DNA of 64,000 nt from Bolinopsis microptera (taxonomy: Eukaryota; Ctenophora; Tentaculata; Lobata; Bolinopsidae), in contig NC_087084.1 in the NCBI RefSeq assembly GCF_026151205.1, positions 4,891,538-4,955,537 of the forward strand. The letters are read 5' to 3'. Below, in pieces: positions 11,301 to 23,807 of the stretch. Every line of letters starts with the position of its first letter. Positions within the stretch are counted from its first letter, which is position 1. The notes beneath the pieces were generated by a model that was given only the letters and a program-made list of their open reading frames with translations, did not search any database and was not told the DNA's origin. Both the position numbers and the translations under genes were made by a program.

Positions 11301-13968
11301 AAACCAGCTGTGAAGTGTATTAGGTACTGGAGATACTCCTATTATTGGGTGTGTATACACGGACCATGTCAAGATGATCAGGACCACTAGAGGCCAATAA
11401 ACAGGCCACATCAAGACTAGTAGAGGCCAATAAACAGGCCATATCAGAGGTGATATGCATAAAATAACGTGTTGCAAGAAGACCAGCCATGTGGCAGACC
11501 CGTACTGAACACGGCTTAGAGCAGCCCCTTATCGGGCAGCACCTTTGATGTCGTAGTATTATTTTTAGTGGGGAATTACAGGGGTTACCATTGCAGGAGC
11601 AGGTGAAAATGGCACGGTCCTCAATTACTTTACATACAGTGGTAATTAGCTAAGTGATGGGCAATTATGTAATTACGTGGGAATATAATGTAATTACGTG
11701 GGAATATTATGTAATTACTTGGGAGTTATGGGACGTAGTGGACACAGTTTGGAGTACAAGTGGTGGGTGTTTTCTAATGGTGCTATACATTATGTTTAGA
11801 TTTTGTTATCTTGTATATAATTTTACTGTTTTTATGTGAATTAAAACGATCACACGAATGCAGTGAGGTATATAATAATATATATATATATATACCACAG
11901 CAACGAAATATATATATATATTTGGTACTAGTATATAATGTGTTTGGTATGTGTATTTTTGGGTGATGATAATCATCATGTTCACACCTTACCACGTTGC
12001 ATGGCCAAGTCTTTCATATATCAAGAGAATTCCTCGAAGTTTTAGAAAGATTCTCACCAAAAAACCTGATGAATCGGCTGTTAACTTCACAATTGATGTG
12101 TGACCGTTTGAGAATATAATCTCCTGTATGGTGTAACGTGATAACAGAGTGTGATTGGTTGATGTTAAAATTGCAACTAAACACAATACTCTTTGTTAAG
12201 CGGCGATTATCTCTGGCTGTCAGTTTAAAACGACTAATTCCTTGACTTGCAACAGCTCAATTTGTGATAATGTGGCTCAGCAAGAAAATTAAAGGTAGTA
12301 TCAAATCCAAGATCCTAAAAGACTGTTAAGCTCAAAGATCAACCCGACACAAATAAAAAATCATAAAATTCAAACAACCAATATCCATATGACTCACGAA
12401 ACTCAAAACCACAACACCTCCCTCAAATCGTCTGACGGATGAGTAGCAAATTTCAAAACATTGTTACAGTATACTGCACCGAGGGCGAGAACTGGTGACC
12501 GGGTGTCTACTTACAATCCGGCCTCCTCAAATTTCCCAGAAAATCATCCCTGGACCAGATTCGGGTGTAGATAGCACAGGTCTTAAAGTGATTTGGAGCA
12601 TAACGACCGTGAGCGAGCCGTGGTTTGTTGTGGAAGTGCCCAGAAAATCGGAAGAATTAGGCAAAAAAAGTGCTTACCACTAGAAGAGACAGGGGATCCA
12701 GATAGTCTTCTTTTCATGCTTTATTCGACAGAAAACAAAACAGAGTACAAAGTTAGACACGGTTTAGAAGTGGAGAGTAAGTTCTACAGCGACCCTCGTC
12801 CCTTCGTGTGTGTAGTATATACGTCACGTGCGCGCGGCGCTGATCACGTGACCACGCGAGGAGCACGTGATCACGAATCAGTCAAATGTGGAGGGGAGCA
12901 GCGTGATAAGGGCTCGGGACAGCTCCTCTGGCGTATAGGAGGAGAGCCGAGAGCATGTTGTAAAACTTGCTGGGGTGGACAGGGGGTGAGGATTACCATG
13001 AGTACGGAGCTTACTTAACAATTTACATGGGTTTAGTAGGACCCAATCAGAGTTGGGTTTTTGAATCACGTGGCTTAAACATAGGCCAATCCTAAACCGG
13101 TTGGAGGCTCTGATCTTGTGGGTGCAGTGCAAATAGTCATGCAATTAATTAGCTTTATTTATAAACCTGGAGGGATTTAACCGGTTTTAAGGTATCACCG
13201 TGGACACGATACAGGTCCTCTGATAGTACCGATAGTGCTCCAGATAGATATCCTCATTCAATACTGATAAGCAACACCATCCCCCTCTATCTCCAGAGAA
13301 GCCGAGAGAGAGAGAGAGAGTGTGGTGAGGAGCTCACAGTGACGTTAAAACACACAACAGCAAACTGGGTAAAGTGGCTAACCACCGTTGTCTTGAAACT
13401 AAAGGTCGCTGCTTGATGCATCATGATCGTGGCTCAGTCAGTACTTCTGTAGTTTACCGAGCTGGATAATCCCTGAAGATGAAGTGTTCCCTTCTCAGCG
13501 CTCTTGATTGCTTAACACCCATAAATATAACGGCTGGTGAGTAGATGATTCAATGGGTAGGAATTATCAACACAGTGTCATGGTACTCTGCCACAATTGG
13601 TTTAATCATCATGACTAGCCGTATAATATCTCGGCACAATTCTTGGAATTCATTGAAAGAAACGATCCCAATTCTTTAAGTTCCATGAATCCCTAAATTT
13701 TGAAGCCTCAGTACCTGTCCATTTAGTCCAACCTGTTAGGCAACTCCTACACTTCAGATCAAAAAAGCGTCAAGCAATACAAAATCAAAGAGCGGTCATT
13801 AACGTTTCAATTAAATGGTTTTGAATTTTGTAAAAGTACCCCCACTTTAACATGGTTTAAGAGTCATTTAAAACCCCTCGTCAACTATAAACTCCCCGTC
13901 CGTTGTTTTTGGGTCGAGATCAAAATGATCGGTTAGGTGAAATAGAGGCTCCGATAGTCCTGATGATT
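8365..13968. other. Gene-free stretch with G-rich tract and CACGTG sites
   Basis: No convincing gene is visible. A plus-strand open frame at 12593-13018 (141 codons) has no similarity I recognise and no splice-site context. The stretch contains a G-rich tract (8965-9076), AT-only palindromic runs near 9935-9985 and 11870-11940, a short AATTACGTGGGAATATTATGT repeat near 11665-11715, and CACGTG sites near 10234, 10300, 11088, 11107, 11152, 11185, 12826, 12845 and 12863. Confidence 0.5.
8965..9076 (+). other. G-rich tract with G-quadruplex potential
   Basis: The plus strand carries successive G-runs of three to seven, including GGGGGTATTTTAGGGGGGG followed by further GGG runs, then a short AGGGGGCGGCATCTT repeat. 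Four closely spaced G-runs meet the usual G-quadruplex sequence rule. Whether a structure forms is unknown. Confidence 0.5.
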
Positions 13969-14470
13969 TAACCTGGTATAACCTGGTATAACTTGGTTTA
14001 ACCTGGTATAACCTGGTATAACCTGGTATAACCTGGTTTGACCTGGTATAACCTGGTATAACCTGGTTTGACCTGGTATAACCTGGTATAACCTGGTTTA
14101 ACCCGATATAACCTGGTATAACCTGGTATAACCTGGTATAACCTGGTTTAACCTGGTATAACCTGGAATAACCTGGTTTGACCTGATATAACCTGGTTTA
14201 ACCTGGTATAACCTGGTATAACCCGGTATAACCTGATATAACCTGGTATAACCTGGTATAACCTGGTATAACCTGGTATAACCTGGTATAACCTGGTATA
14301 ACCTGGGTTAACCTGGTATAACCTGGCATAACCTGGTATAACCTGGTATAACCTGGTATAACCTGGGTTAACCTGGTATAACCTGGCATAACCTGGTATA
14401 ACCTGGTATAACCTGGTTTGACCTGATATAACCTGGTTTAACCTGGTATAACCTGGTTTAACCTGGTTAT
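13969..14470. repeat. 10-bp minisatellite (ACCTGGTATA), about 50 units, no indels
   Basis: The unit ACCTGGTATA runs about 50 times in an unbroken 10-nt register from about 13971 to 14467. Variants are substitutions only (GGTTTG, GGTTTA, GGGTTA, GGCATA, GATATA). A 60-bp higher-order unit containing ACCTGGGTTA and ACCTGGCATA appears twice, near 14291-14350 and 14351-14410. The minus-strand PGYTRLYQV-type frame is a by-product of the repeat. Confidence 0.95.
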
Positions 14471-17400
14471 ATCCTCAAGGTACCCGGTTTTGCCACTAGA
14501 TGATCGGTTACGTATTTAAACTCGCTCCTTCTTTTAAGAGCCTCTTCCAGCAGCTTGCCCACTCAATACTCAAATATCATCACCGTCATCATCATTTCAA
14601 AATAACACATAGTGTCACGGTGATCCAAACAAAATAAGCTCCAACAACACACGGTCCCTTTCCTCAATCAAGTTAGACCGAGTTAGACCGACTGTTTATG
14701 ATCTATACTCCCCAAACACAGTCCCTTAATCCGTGTCCCTTAAACCGGACTCCTCCATAATATACTTCATTGTACGGAGGCCCCTACTAAACCCTGTACA
14801 ATCTGTCCGTTCTAATTGAGAGTAATTGGGAGGTTGATTACCGTAAACGTATCCCAATCGTTAATTCGAATATAATAATTCTTTTTCATGCTCTCTGTCC
14901 GATGACGGATATAATGGGGACCGGGTCTCATCACGTGACATGTAACCCAGGTCTGGGCTGATCTGAAGTCCGGTTGTATTTGGACCTATTATTTTCGTAT
15001 TAGACTAGATCTCGGGGTCAATAATTTAAACTATGAGCTGGTCAAGGATGGGCAGTGGACTGTGAAGAGCTGGTATTTTGACAGTGACATGTTTGGTATG
15101 TTACAGTGATAAGATCATGTTGGGTGCAGTTTGGGGCTGGTATTAGCGCGACGGTTGAGAGGGCTGTCAGATGGAATTGGACGGTGAGTATTTTATGAAG
15201 TATGAAGTAGCTGTAACCCCAGTTGAGACAAAACTACAAAGAACAATTACAAAGTGGATGTAATTTCCAGTAATCTTAGGGTCAATTTAATTTGACAACA
15301 CTACAGAAAACCACTGCTCGATGTCAAGTTTTAATGTAAAATCTTCAACAAAAAAGTTTTAATTTACACAAAAAATTCCCAAATTGATCACAATTTGTAT
15401 CTTATCTAGCTCAAACTCATAGTATAACAAAAGGAACTCTGCACTCTGCGGAACCTAAATTTTCACGATCCACAGACCACAAATTCAGGGTTAGCTCTGC
15501 ACCATGTCCACCTTCATTTTCAAACCTATATTTTTCAAAATCTCAGCCAGTCACCCCAAGTAGTAAATGAGAGCTGAATGGAGCCCTAAACCAGAGCCTC
15601 TCCAACTATAGCTGGTGCACGTGGGTGAAGATATGCTTTGTCTTGGACCTTTGCAATCAAGTAATGAGATCTCGCTTGTCTATCACGTGTTCACATGGCA
15701 ACCGTCACGTGGGGTTGAGAATGAGCAGTGGTTGGGTGAGTGGGCAGGATTAAGTAGGGCCTATTGGTTGGGTAAAGTCTAAAATATCTTATGTCGGGGT
15801 AGGGTTTAAGTTCTCAACCTTTTGTTTTCAATCTACAAAGTGAAATGGAAATAAATCCTTAGACACACGCTGGATTTTAAAGTATCAGACGAGGGGAGTA
15901 AATGATGAGATGTGAGAGGAGAGTACTGGTAGGAGTGCTGATGTAACGTGTTGAGTTTATGAGGTGTGGTGCTAAAAAGTGCAGCTTTCCAAAGATTTGA
16001 TGCTAATATAACGTTATGGAGATATGAAGTGTGCTGCACCGCTCTAAAAACTACAGCTTTCCTCAGAGGTAACGTTATTATAAGGTTAATGTCATGAAGT
16101 GTGGTGCTAAAAAGTGCAGCTTTCCAAAGATTTGATGCTGATAAAACGTTATGGAATTATGAAGTGTGCTGCACCGCTCTTAAAAACTGCAGCCTTCCTT
16201 AGAGGTTACGTTATTATAAGGTTAATGTTATCATTGTTATGAAGTGTGGTGCAAAAAAAGTACAGCTTTTCAAAATCTGTGGACCGAAATATCTACTGGG
16301 CGGTGCGCGAAGAATTACAGGAATTACCAGAAATTCACACTGTTCTGCGACACCTTAATAAAGCATATTGGCGATAATTTGGACGGTATAAACAGTGAGC
16401 ACTGCAGAGCACCTAAGAATTTAGGGAGGTGAATATTAACCCGCCTACCGTGTCAAACAATATCTGGTTCATTCTAAAAGTACGGAACCGTTAACAGAAT
16501 AAATTCAACGGCTTTCAAGACCCACTTTTATAGCGTAAAGACATAATGATTCTCCAATCTCCACCCTCTAACCTCCTAACCTCCCTTAAATTGGGAGCTA
16601 CAGTCCAGCGCCCTGCGTCTGGCTGGGGCCGTGGTAAAGTAGTTTACCGGGAAATCGGGACAGGGAGTTGGATTATTCGAGGCTAGGAGTTGAAACCCTT
16701 CTAATTGGACCGTTGAACTATTGTAATACGGTGTTAAAGGTAGTCCAATTAATAACTCCTCCATAAAATGAAGGTAAATGAACTGTAGAGTGTAGAGCAG
16801 TGTAATGCACTACTGCAACGGCTGCTTCTTAACCCCCACCCCTCCCATCTTCCCCGGATCTAGCCCATTACTCCAACCCAAAAAATTAAAAGTGGTACCA
16901 TTGATCCAAACAAAGAAATATACTAAAAAAGTAATTTACACGACTACAGAATAGCCAAACAATCTCAAATACCCAAAGCTGAACCACCAATAATGTCACA
17001 GAGCCTTCACTTGAAAAAGAACTGACTCAAAAGGTGTGTCAGATTATCACTAAATCTCACTTATATAAAATGACCAAATGTGCCTAATAAGTAATAGTGC
17101 TCGATAATAAACTGCGACGCCCTTCACAACTTAGTGCCTTTTAACTTACGCATCGCGTTTCTCAGAAACTCTGTAATAGGGGGTTTACGTGTTTAAGTTC
17201 TTTTAATTTTATCACTGATAAATACCCAAATTTCTTTAATAAAATGCCACGCTACAATTTATTTGTTCGATAATACGCCTATTCTAAAATATTCAGAGAG
17301 AACTCATACTGCATACACTTCCACAATTCTATTCGAAACCTCCAAAGAGAACTCATACATTTAATCTCAGACTTTCATGAGGTCCCATATAGAATTTTTT

Positions 17401-18507
17401 GAGAGCCCCTAAACAGGACCAGTTTGTTCCCAATTATTGCAAATGTTATCCGGTATTATAATTTAAGTTTTTAGCAAAACAAACACTCCGTATCACGATC
17501 TTAAATCCACGATTTTACGCATTACCTACACGTTTAATGGTGATAATCTGTTCCGATTAGCGGGTCACGTGATAGAAATCCTGCCCTCTGACTGGTGGAA
17601 GATTTGCTCCAACGTGTTTTATTGGTGAACACGACATTTCTTGGAGCATTTATACAAACCAGCAGTGAGTTTAAGGAAACATAAACAGAGTTTATATTAT
17701 ACAGTACATATTTTCATGTACCGTTTTTACGTGACAGGAGCAAGTAAAACTACTTGGAGGTGTCACGTGGTTGTTTGGGGTGTGTATACCGGTAGCAAGC
17801 ACGTGTGTTGCCATGGTTACGTACTGTGTCACGTGGGGTGACACGTGACTCATCGGCTGTGGATCCTTTAAGCACACTTTATTTGAACTGAGAAAAACTT
17901 ACACTTATCTCAAGGGGCGTAAGATTTACGAAAATGAACTGAATCTGAATGAAACTCATACAGAAATTTAAACTTGAATTATAAGCATCAGCGTCGAGTC
18001 AAACTCTAGTGGGGAGACGAAGAGAGAGAGATCGGCCGTGACACTGTGATAGGAGTTATGTTATGTAGAAATACAACTTAACTCCGTCTTATAAAATACT
18101 TGGATAACTATAACTCTATAAGTGACTGTGGAGGACTGACAGGATGCTATTTATCTAAAAGAGCCAGTAAACGAAACTTTCACGTGATCAAGTCGGCACT
18201 GACTTAAGGGTGTAGCCAGTGGACTAAGAGGGCTCATGGGCCTAATATGGAGGGAACATGGATTAAATTCTTATTCCCTTCTCTCATTTTTCCATTACGT
18301 TTCTGAAGAACCACACCCCTGATTTGATGCTCTGACAAGTTACCCTTAGTTACACAAGTAACCCACAGTTACCCTAGTTACCCTAGTTACCCTTTTTATT
18401 TAGAAAACATGGGATTTACACGAAAACTAAAGATTAGCAGATTTAGCCTAAAAGGGGGAACGAACACAACTAATAACTTACTAACTAATGTGATTTATTT
18501 AATTTAT
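14471..18507. other. Gene-free stretch with a partial tandem duplication
   Basis: No gene is recognised. A segment of about 135-145 bp starting GTGTGGTGCTAAAAAGTGCA is present near 15964, 16099 and, shortened and diverged, 16244; intervening text such as GTGCTGCACCGCTCT is shared. CACGTG sites occur near 14932, 15618, 15684, 15705, 17567, 17764, 17800, 17830 and 18180. An AGTTACCCT run lies near 18345-18395. Confidence 0.5.
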
Positions 18508-18689
18508 TTAAGGGGTCGTCACATAAATTACGTAACTACTTTCTGGCCTATTTTTAACCCCCTCTCCCTTCCTTAATCAGTTTTACACATAGCCATTGTG
18601 TCAAAATTAAACTTGCGTAAGTACTTAATCTTTAAAAAACCCTTCCCTCCCCCGCAGTGATTACATAATATTATGCGAACGACCTCTAA
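18508..18689. mobile_element. Short TIR element (MITE) starting GGGGTCGTCACATAAATTAC
   Basis: The left end reads TTAAGGGGTCGTCACATAAA. The reverse complement of the right end begins GAGGTCGTTCGCATAATATT, an imperfect inverted repeat of roughly 30 bp. The interior has C-rich strings and no coding. The GGGTCGTCCATAAATTACG-type terminus is familiar from MITE-like repeats in many invertebrates. I judge it a degenerate non-autonomous DNA transposon. Confidence 0.6.
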
Positions 18690-19390
18690 CCGAGAAATAA
18701 ACTTTCAAAGATGAACGCTAAATTAGGAAAACAAATCAAGGAACAATATAACAAAACTGCACCCAAAAGGGACCGCGATAGAGTTCCAGCTGGTCCAGCA
18801 CATGCCGTCTCCTGATTGGCCAATCCGCCGCACGTGCAACTAATCCTGTGTTTTGATTGGTTTAAAAAACCCACGTGGTCTGACAGCGAGTACCAAACAC
18901 TCGATCTCAAATGGGAATTTAGGTACTCATCAACCACATTGGTAGAACCTCCTCGCATATAATAACGTATGAAACTTTAACGTCGTTCCAGCTACACCGA
19001 TGATGTACATATAATAAGCGGAGAGGATTTTATTTCATAATCATGGCGACTGCCGAATTAATTTATTTTAAATATGTTTTAGTTCAAGTAAATCTTGGTT
19101 AAACGGATCTTGATACCGAGTACATATATAAATATAATATATATATTTATATATATCTCTCTTTAAAAATATAATAGTAGTTTTCATATAGTTGGAACTA
19201 TAAAACTAGGTATTATAAATATACATACGTTTTTTGACAAACAATTTAAAACTTCTGTAATTTCATTTCTGTTTTAGTAACGCATTTGATTTTTGGTATG
19301 CGTATAGAAAATCGATACGGCTTTAAAGTGAGATGTTCGGCGACCTCCTAGCTCACTCACGAGACTCAATAGGAGTGATTGAACTGCGAG
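18690..19390. other. Unassigned AT-rich spacer
   Basis: No gene is recognised. It contains an AT-only microsatellite near 19120-19160 and CACGTG sites near 18830 and 18871. Confidence 0.5.
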
Positions 19391-20615
19391 GGACAATTGA
19401 GGCTAACAAATTAGCCTCATCACTTTCAAAAAAGAACTTTCTCATGTTACATACATGATAATATCCAAGTTGCAAGTATAATCCATAGTGATTATACTTG
19501 ATCGAGATCTAAGCTTTAAATGTTCGAGGTGAAAATGAGGCTAACCACCTTTTGAGAAGGTTAAATAAGGCTAATAAGTATACTTTTGTGCATAATTACG
19601 AGCAGGTTCGGTATTGTGACTATATAATGTGTTAACAATAAATATTGATTCATCCTCTTCAAGCTCAACATTTCAGAAATCGCCGAGTTTACTTGTAGGG
19701 GGCCAAAATGAGGCTAATAAAGAATTCTAGTTTCGACCGCATTTTTACTTTAATTTACGGAAACAGGTTAAAGACCCACTAATAAACTTGTTATAATTGT
19801 AACCCGCAGGTTATTAAGACTTTATCATAACTTATGTGAGGTTGGATTGAGGCTACCCTCTCTCCGGGAGGCGAAATTGGGGCTAACAGATTAGCTACAA
19901 CTGAATAATATTTTTCAAACCATCGAGTAACTCGTGTCGCAATCAAATGTATTGTTAGAATGTGGTTGACCAGATACCAATCTAAAAAGCATGTTTTATA
20001 GAGTGTCAGCAAGTTAGCCTCATTTTGACCCCATTAAACTGAGGAACCATAACCTTATCGATCTTTGGTCAAAGCAAAAATTAAATATTTCAGTAAATAA
20101 AAGCATTCAACATTAAAACTATCACTTGTTAGATATTATAATATTATAATAAGCGTGACAGGAGTTAGCCTAAATCTCACCTCCCAAAACTCACGTCAGG
20201 TTTGTATATGATCGTCGACTATTCATGAATACAGGTTAGACAGAAACAATTTGAAGGGCTAGTCCGAAGAAGCAGTAGAATAAGTAATAAACAAAACCTT
20301 GATAGTATTAGTTAGCCTTATTTTAGCCTCCATCAAAAGACAGAAAGGGTAGGTGGAGTCTACCATTGATCCATATAATGTATACCAGGTCAAAGGATAG
20401 TTTAAAGGACGTTATTGTTCAAAAATAATTCAAAAATTATAAATGACTTGTTAGCCTCATTTTTCCCTCAATAAGCGAAAAAATTTCCCTCTTCTCTTCG
20501 AATTCTGAAAGAGTTCGATCTGATGAATCGATTAAACACGTTTAAATTTTTAATCCATGCTTGGAAGCTGTCAATAGAAAACAAAATGTAAAATGACTCG
20601 TTAGCCTCAATTTGC
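19391..20615. repeat. Spaced array of a 20-bp motif (GAGGCTAAC) with orientation switch
   Basis: A motif near GGAGGNNAAATTGAGGCTAAC recurs around 19402, 19540, 19713, 19852 and 19880 on the plus strand. It then occurs in reverse complement (GTTAGCCTCATTTTNNCCTCC) around 20018, 20168, 20325, 20455 and 20605. Steps are about 130-173 bp, except the close pair at 19852/19880. The DNA between copies looks unrelated from one interval to the next. The first copy forms a palindrome, TGAGGCTAA CAAA TTAGCCTCA (19398-19419). This may be an old satellite in which only one box stayed conserved, or an array of binding sites. It is not a CRISPR array: the organism is a eukaryote and the spacers are too long. 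Confidence 0.6.
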
Positions 20616-21508
20616 CATCGACTAAATGCTTAAAAATTGTATTAATCGAAACTCTATTAGTTGAACTATAGACACGTGTAATATCATATGCCTATCTTCA
20701 ACTTCATTCTGTGACAATCTTCTAAAGTTAAATTGGGAAAAACGTGGTCCATCTCGTGCGAACTTTCCTAATGACCAGGGTCTACTATAGTTTATAAGTT
20801 TACAGTGTCAGGTACTATAATATCTAACTTATAATTATAAAGTTTCTTTTTCCACGTACATCGACCGTCCCTGTGCAAATTGGATGATAAATAGGAATGT
20901 GCATGGAACCGCGCACGTGTAATGATTGTTGTACGGCATTTTATTATTAGCTTCCTCTCTGTGACCACGGTCATTCTAGTAGCCTATAATTTCAGGTACT
21001 ATAACATACTCTATAATTTCAGGTACTACAAAATATTCTATACTTCTATAATGTCAGGTACATATACTGCATTTGCATAAATCTGACGTAACATATTGAC
21101 ACTCTGAAAGTCGCTGCTTTGACATAAATTCCATTTTAAGTCAGACGTTCCTCCCTCGCATACCGTTCCCGGTGTGTCTGGCTTTAACTTCCAGTTCATT
21201 TCAAGGAACCAGAGCTACAGCTTGTCTGGGGCGATCTGCTGTAGTAACTGTTTAGATACTGATTAGCACGTGATTATCACGTGTGAGGAACTGGAACATT
21301 GAAACAGCCCAAAAAACAAGGATTCTCTAGTTCGATAACCCTATAAGTATAATGCATAACACAAGTAAATTGAATGATATTTTGTATCTGTTTTTTTATA
21401 TGTATCTGTTTTTTTTACAGGCTTATGACTTTCTAATATAGTTTTCCGACAGTGCTACAAAAACTGTAACTACAATAACTTATAAACAGCATTACATGGA
21501 TTATTAAC
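20616..21508. other. Spacer with short TATAATNTCAGGTACTA repeats
   Basis: No gene is recognised. A phrase close to TATAATTTCAGGTACTA recurs near 20805, 20986, 21012 and 21045, and a facing pair of CACGTG sites lies near 21267 and 21278. Confidence 0.5.
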
Positions 21509-22255
21509 TACCTTACTCGGGATTATTATGACCGGGATAAAGTGGCGGGTTTAGGGTAATTTCGCCATATTTTTCCCGAACCACATTTTCACCGGTCGTT
21601 AATATACCCGCCGTCTCAGCTTTTAGGGTTCCCAAGGGGTATGGGTGCTCATATTTTAATCGTTGTCTATATTCACTAAAGAAGACTATTGGGACACTTG
21701 TTGTAGGTTTTTCGACTTCATTTGGCTAAAATTGCAAAAAATTCACCTTTTTGCCCAATTCTTGTCATATATCCTTATTGTCAAAGTTGATTTAAATAGG
21801 CCAATTTTAATTTCTTAGGTATTGTCTATCTCTACATAATGAAATAGGACTCAAAGTAAAAGTAACAGTTAAATTAAAACTTGAATTAATCAAAACTGTC
21901 AATAACATGAATCAGTTTCATCAGTCATTTATTCATAATTCTAAACAATGTGAACGATGCATTCTTTCGAAGTTTGATTAACCACGAGTCATTATTTCTG
22001 TAGACTTTCAACAAATATTGATAATTCGACTTGTTTCACAAGTTTTAGCAATGCGAAAATTTCTAAACTTGCTTATCTCTAATAAGGAAATTTACATCTG
22101 AGACAAAATTTTTGAATCTAAAATTGAAAGGTTGGACACCGGTAAAATGGCGACCGGGAAAATGTGGTGGGTTTTGAGCAATTTCGCCATATTTTTCCCG
22201 AACCATATTTTAACCGGTCGTTAATAAACCCGTCGTAATAATCCCGAGTAAGGTA
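21509..22255. mobile_element. Non-autonomous DNA transposon, 747 bp, TA-flanked TIRs
   Basis: The left end TACCTTACTCGGGATTATTA is matched in inverted form by the right end TAATAATCCCGAGTAAGGTA, with TA at both outer edges. Inside each end is a direct subterminal repeat that includes AATTTCGCCATATTTTTCCC and ACCGGTCGTTAATA (about 21559-21615 and 22178-22235). No transposase frame is present. A TA target duplication would fit the Tc1/mariner group, but this is inferred from the termini alone. Confidence 0.7.
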
Positions 22256-23398
22256 ATTTGATTGAGCAGATCACCAAACACGTGATAATATGTTTCTGCT
22301 GGGAGAAAATGTGTAACCCAAACCCATGTTTTCATTTCATTTGTGCTGCTTCCATTAATAGTAAGCACGTACAATTCAGCTAACTTCATGCAAAATGCAA
22401 AAAAAGGCTTTAGATTTTTTAATTCCAGCAAATCACCTGTCTACTTTTGGAATGCAGTTCCTTATTTTTGGAAGGATTTACGAAAGTCAGGATTTGAAGA
22501 ATATAACAATGATATCATTTCTTTGTATCATGATGTGTTGCAGAGTGCGACAGATACTCATAAGAAAATTTTAGCTAGCCAACACGCACGTCGCACCAAG
22601 ATTAACAAATTTTTCAAAATTAAATAATTGTGGTCTTACAATTTAACAACATGGTAATAGCTGGTTTAGTCACGTGTCATGCTGATTTTCGCACAATATT
22701 ATCCTTTACCAACAGTTTAACGTGAAATTGACATGCTGTCATAAATTGGCAAAATACATTGACTTATCACGACATATGACGACGTTATTAGGCTAACATG
22801 AAGATATTCCTGATACATATGTGAAATACCGGCACTCAGGCACTGATAAATTCAGATTTATGATATTAATATTAAGACTTAAGCGGAAATAAGACTTATT
22901 TGGGTACTTGCAATTTATCATAAAGATAGCTTTACCTCATCATAATAAAGATCCTTTTATCTGGTGACACATTCGAGCGTCCCTCCCTTATTCGGTACGG
23001 TTTTACCTTAAAACAGCATCACTTCACCTTTTATTCATACCAACCGCGTAACTGATTGCAAGCAGAATATTATTTTACGAGAGCAAAACTTGCTAACAGC
23101 GGCATCATCTACCTGTATAGTGTATAACACAGGTACTGTATAACATTAGCAGAGCGTTTCTGCATTAGGTTTTATCTTAAGTCTATTTTATCTGGTGCTG
23201 ATGTGACAAGAACCACTGAGTTGGGGTACCCAACCAGCACCGGGGATTTTATATCTGATTCCCTGGTGAGATTTCCACTAATTCAGAGTCTACTGGTTCT
23301 GTAGAGTGAGCTCTCATATTCATCCCAACTTATCACTTGTTTTTACTGCTACAGTATACATCACTTGTGTATGAGCTGAATCTTTAACGATGTACGCG
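22256..23398. other. Unassigned stretch with one anonymous plus-strand frame
   Basis: A plus-strand frame at 22343-22627 (94 codons, Lys/Asn/Phe-rich) begins just outside the 747-bp element. I do not recognise it. No splice acceptor, signal sequence or known motif supports it. The rest is AT-rich and featureless. Confidence 0.4.
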
Positions 23399-23807
23399 TT
23401 AAGGGAGGTCTTCATCAAAATTCTCTTTTGCTTATGGTCCCATGTAAAAATGTTGTTCCTAGCCGAAATTATCGCCAATCAAAGGTCAGCGCTTATGTGT
23501 AATTGTATTGCGCGAGCGATTTTCAATCGCGAGTTTTGAAAATCGAGTCTAAAAATCTAACTTCTCCTACATTTTTTTAGTGATCACGCTGAAACGGTCA
23601 GGATATGTTTTAAGCACCATTTAGAAGAGATCGAAGGGACAACATTTTCAGATAGGCCTTTAAACATTTTTTATTAAATTTTGAAAATCTTGGACCTCGT
23701 TTTTTACGATTTTTTGAGCAGCTGGTAGATATATCACTCCCCTCTATCAGAAACAACTATAAAGTCAATTTCGAGAGAATTTTGATGAAGATCCCCCGGC
23801 CCCTTAA
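23399..23807. mobile_element. TTAA-flanked short TIR element, 401 bp
   Basis: TTAA at 23399-23402 is followed by GGGAGGTCTTCATCAAAATT. The right end has AATTTTGATGAAGATCCCCC, then GGCCCC and TTAA at 23804-23807. The inverted repeat is about 25 bp with a short length difference in the G/C run. A TTAA target duplication is the mark of the piggyBac superfamily. No coding is present. The G-run ends and TTAA flanks resemble the 1.36-kb foldback at 30825-32182. Confidence 0.7.

Noticed and set aside
12593-13018. 141-codon plus-strand frame as a gene
   Set aside because: No recognisable motif, no splice context; composition mirrors the local GC-richer, CACGTG-containing DNA.
14198-14389. PGYTRLYQV repeat peptide on the minus strand
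   Set aside because: It is a reading of the 10-bp minisatellite, with no independent support.
19391-20615. CRISPR-like array
   Set aside because: The context is eukaryotic, spacing is about 150 bp and irregular, and the motif changes orientation.
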